Positions 63,134-64,000 of a DNA stretch of 64,000 nt are shown piece after piece (the first letter of the stretch is position 1; each line of letters starts with the position of its first letter). This DNA comes from Methylobacter marinus A45 (GTDB taxonomy: Bacteria > Pseudomonadota > Gammaproteobacteria > Methylococcales > Methylomonadaceae). Both the position numbers and the translations under genes were made by a program. The stretch is from positions 3,146,930 through 3,210,929 of the forward strand of contig NZ_KB912877.1 in the NCBI RefSeq assembly GCF_000383855.1. Direction: 5' to 3'. The notes under the pieces were generated by a model. That model saw only the letters and a list, made by a program, of their open reading frames with translations. It ran no database searches and was not told where the DNA came from.

Positions 63134-63471
63134 TCGAAGCCCCGCCACAGATTTGGTTGGCCGTCGAGCCGGTGGATCTGCGCCGGGGCATTGACGGCCT
63201 GTCGGCCATTGTGCAGCAGGCATTGGAGCAGGCGCCGTGCGCGGGCTCGGCGTTCGTGTTCCGCAACCGGGCGGGCAATCGCCTGAAGCTGCTGCTGTGG
63301 GACGGTAACGGCGTCTGGCTGTGCCAGCGGCGGCTGCATCGCGGCCATTTCGTCTGGCCCCGGGATGGCGACCGCTGTTTCTCGATCAGTCAGGCGCAAT
63401 GGCAGTGGCTGATCGCCGGCGTGGACTGGCAGCGGTTGTCGGTTTTGCCATTGGCCGATTGGCAGGTCTGA
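63121..63471 (+). CDS. tnpB: IS66 accessory protein TnpB
   Basis: 116 residues: IWLAVEPVDLRRGIDGLSAI and GNRLKLLLWDGNGVWLCQRR with LHRGHFVWP are the family signature. ATG 63121 gives the expected start; a longer frame reaching upstream through tnpA is a shadow. Confidence 0.9.
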   Translation: MPGLIEAPPQIWLAVEPVDLRRGIDGLSAIVQQALEQAPCAGSAFVFRNRAGNRLKLLLWDGNGVWLCQRRLHRGHFVWPRDGDRCFSISQAQWQWLIAGVDWQRLSVLPLADWQV

Positions 63472-63535
63472 AAGGCCGGATAAAATGACCTGAAGCCCAG
63501 TAAAAACAAGGCATGCAGCGGTTTTTCAGGGTATA

Positions 63536-64000
63536 ATGTCGGCCATGAATCCGCTCGCCGAACTCGATCAATTGAACCTCGACCCCGCCGCCAAAACGCA
63601 GGTGGCGGCCGTCGTGCAGGCGCTGCTCGAGCAGGCCAATCAGTCTGTCGCGCAGCTGCAAGCCAAGGAGGCCGAACTGCAAGCCAAGAACGCCGAGATC
63701 GAGCAAAAGGACTTCAAGATCCAGGCCCTGACCCTGGAGCTGGCGCATATCCGGCGGATCCGCTACGGCGTCAAAAGCGAGGCCCTGGCGCCGTTGCAAC
63801 GCGATGTGTTCGAGGAAACCTGGAACACTGACCTGTCCGCCATCGAAGCCGAAATCGGGCAACTCGCCGATACCTCGCCCGGCACGACCGTGGCCAAGCC
63901 CAAACGGCCGCGTGCCGGCCGCCAGCCGTTGCCGGCGCATCTGCCGCGCATCGAGCACCGCCACGAACCGGACCGCTGCACGTGCGGGCAGTGCGGCCAG
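63536..64000 (+). CDS. tnpC: IS66 transposase TnpC (partial, 3' end outside window)
   Basis: 155 residues visible. Coiled-coil start (QLQAKEAELQAKNAEIEQK), LAHIRRIRYGVKSEAL with the family KSE motif, then a Cys-rich zinc-ribbon beginning CTCGQCGQ at the window edge. The catalytic domain lies beyond the window. ATG 63536 or 63545 could be the start. Confidence 0.9.
   Translation, partial: MSAMNPLAELDQLNLDPAAKTQVAAVVQALLEQANQSVAQLQAKEAELQAKNAEIEQKDFKIQALTLELAHIRRIRYGVKSEALAPLQRDVFEETWNTDLSAIEAEIGQLADTSPGTTVAKPKRPRAGRQPLPAHLPRIEHRHEPDRCTCGQCGQ

Larger units (their letters stand above)
52609..64000. mobile_element. genomic island beside tRNA-Lys (right end outside window)
   Basis: Begins at tRNA-Lys. 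Contains a tyrosine integrase, anti-phage type genes, small accessory genes and an IS66 insertion; visibly lower GC than the core before it. No second copy of the tRNA 3' end is seen in the window, so the right boundary lies beyond it, or the IS66 insertion cut it off. Confidence 0.65.
62764..64000 (+). mobile_element. IS66-family insertion sequence, right part outside window
   Basis: Starts at GTAAGCG (62764), the typical IS66 terminal-repeat start, and contains tnpA, tnpB and the 5' part of tnpC in the standard order. The eight bases before it (62756-62763, TCTACTCT) may be the target duplication. Confidence 0.85.

Noticed and set aside
52685..64000. Second copy of the tRNA-Lys 3' end as right attachment site
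   Set aside because: No match to ATCGCACACGACCCACCA was seen; the right boundary remains unknown.

Overview
The window is a chromosomal segment of a nitrogen-fixing, respiring gammaproteobacterium. Support comes from the Tol-Pal/queuosine block (ybgC-tolQRAB-pal-cpoB-queE-queC), the serA, yebC and ruvCAB order, and an Azotobacter-like nif operon tail with NifT, NifY and LRV. A methanotroph-like relative (Methylococcales) is my best guess from overall gene content and the dispersed GGTACGC...GCGTACC palindromes. No methane-oxidation gene is present, so that is inference only.

Layout. 0-6 kb: a truncated HD-GYP protein, an orphan LuxR-type regulator, two secreted proteins of unknown role, a lipoprotein and several small repeats. 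6-15 kb: the nifHDK-nifT-ferredoxin-nifY-lrv-nif11 cluster on the minus strand, with a sigma54 promoter and a NifA-type upstream site before nifH. A divergent SIR2-like gene carries its own sigma54/NifA-type signals. 15-22 kb: a DmeF-like metal exporter, tryptophan dioxygenase plus a kynureninase-like enzyme, then a self-contained ECF42-type regulon in which the three target genes each have a matching promoter. 22-35 kb: a PAS/SpoIIE phosphatase, a flavin reductase, ornithine cyclodeaminase facing arginase, a dihaem peroxidase, Ppx/GppA and a YadGH-type ABC exporter. 34.5-40 kb: a tightly overlapping nine-gene minus-strand operon, tlpA-like-hemJ-thiD-thiE-soxX-soxY-soxZ-soxA-moeA. 40-52.6 kb: housekeeping genes ending in tRNA-Lys(TTT).

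From tRNA-Lys to the right edge the DNA is visibly more AT-rich and looks like an integrated island. It holds a membrane protein, a defence-type reverse transcriptase, an IetA/IetS ATPase-protease pair (a known anti-phage system), a tyrosine integrase, small accessory genes and the left part of an IS66-family element. A GGGACA-rich repeat near the tRNA is repeated in inverted orientation just upstream of the integrase gene and brackets the defence cargo.

The strongest new observations are these. (1) A miniature element family (two 170-bp copies, one 126-bp copy and one remnant) appears to insert at GTAC inside a dispersed palindromic repeat. (2) Three near-identical ECF42-type promoters sit in one locus with 17-bp spacers. 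(3) NifA/sigma54 signals precede a SIR2-like gene divergent from nifH. (4) The island holds an unassigned reverse transcriptase beside an IetAS system. (5) soxXYZA genes without soxB are embedded in a thiamine/molybdopterin operon.
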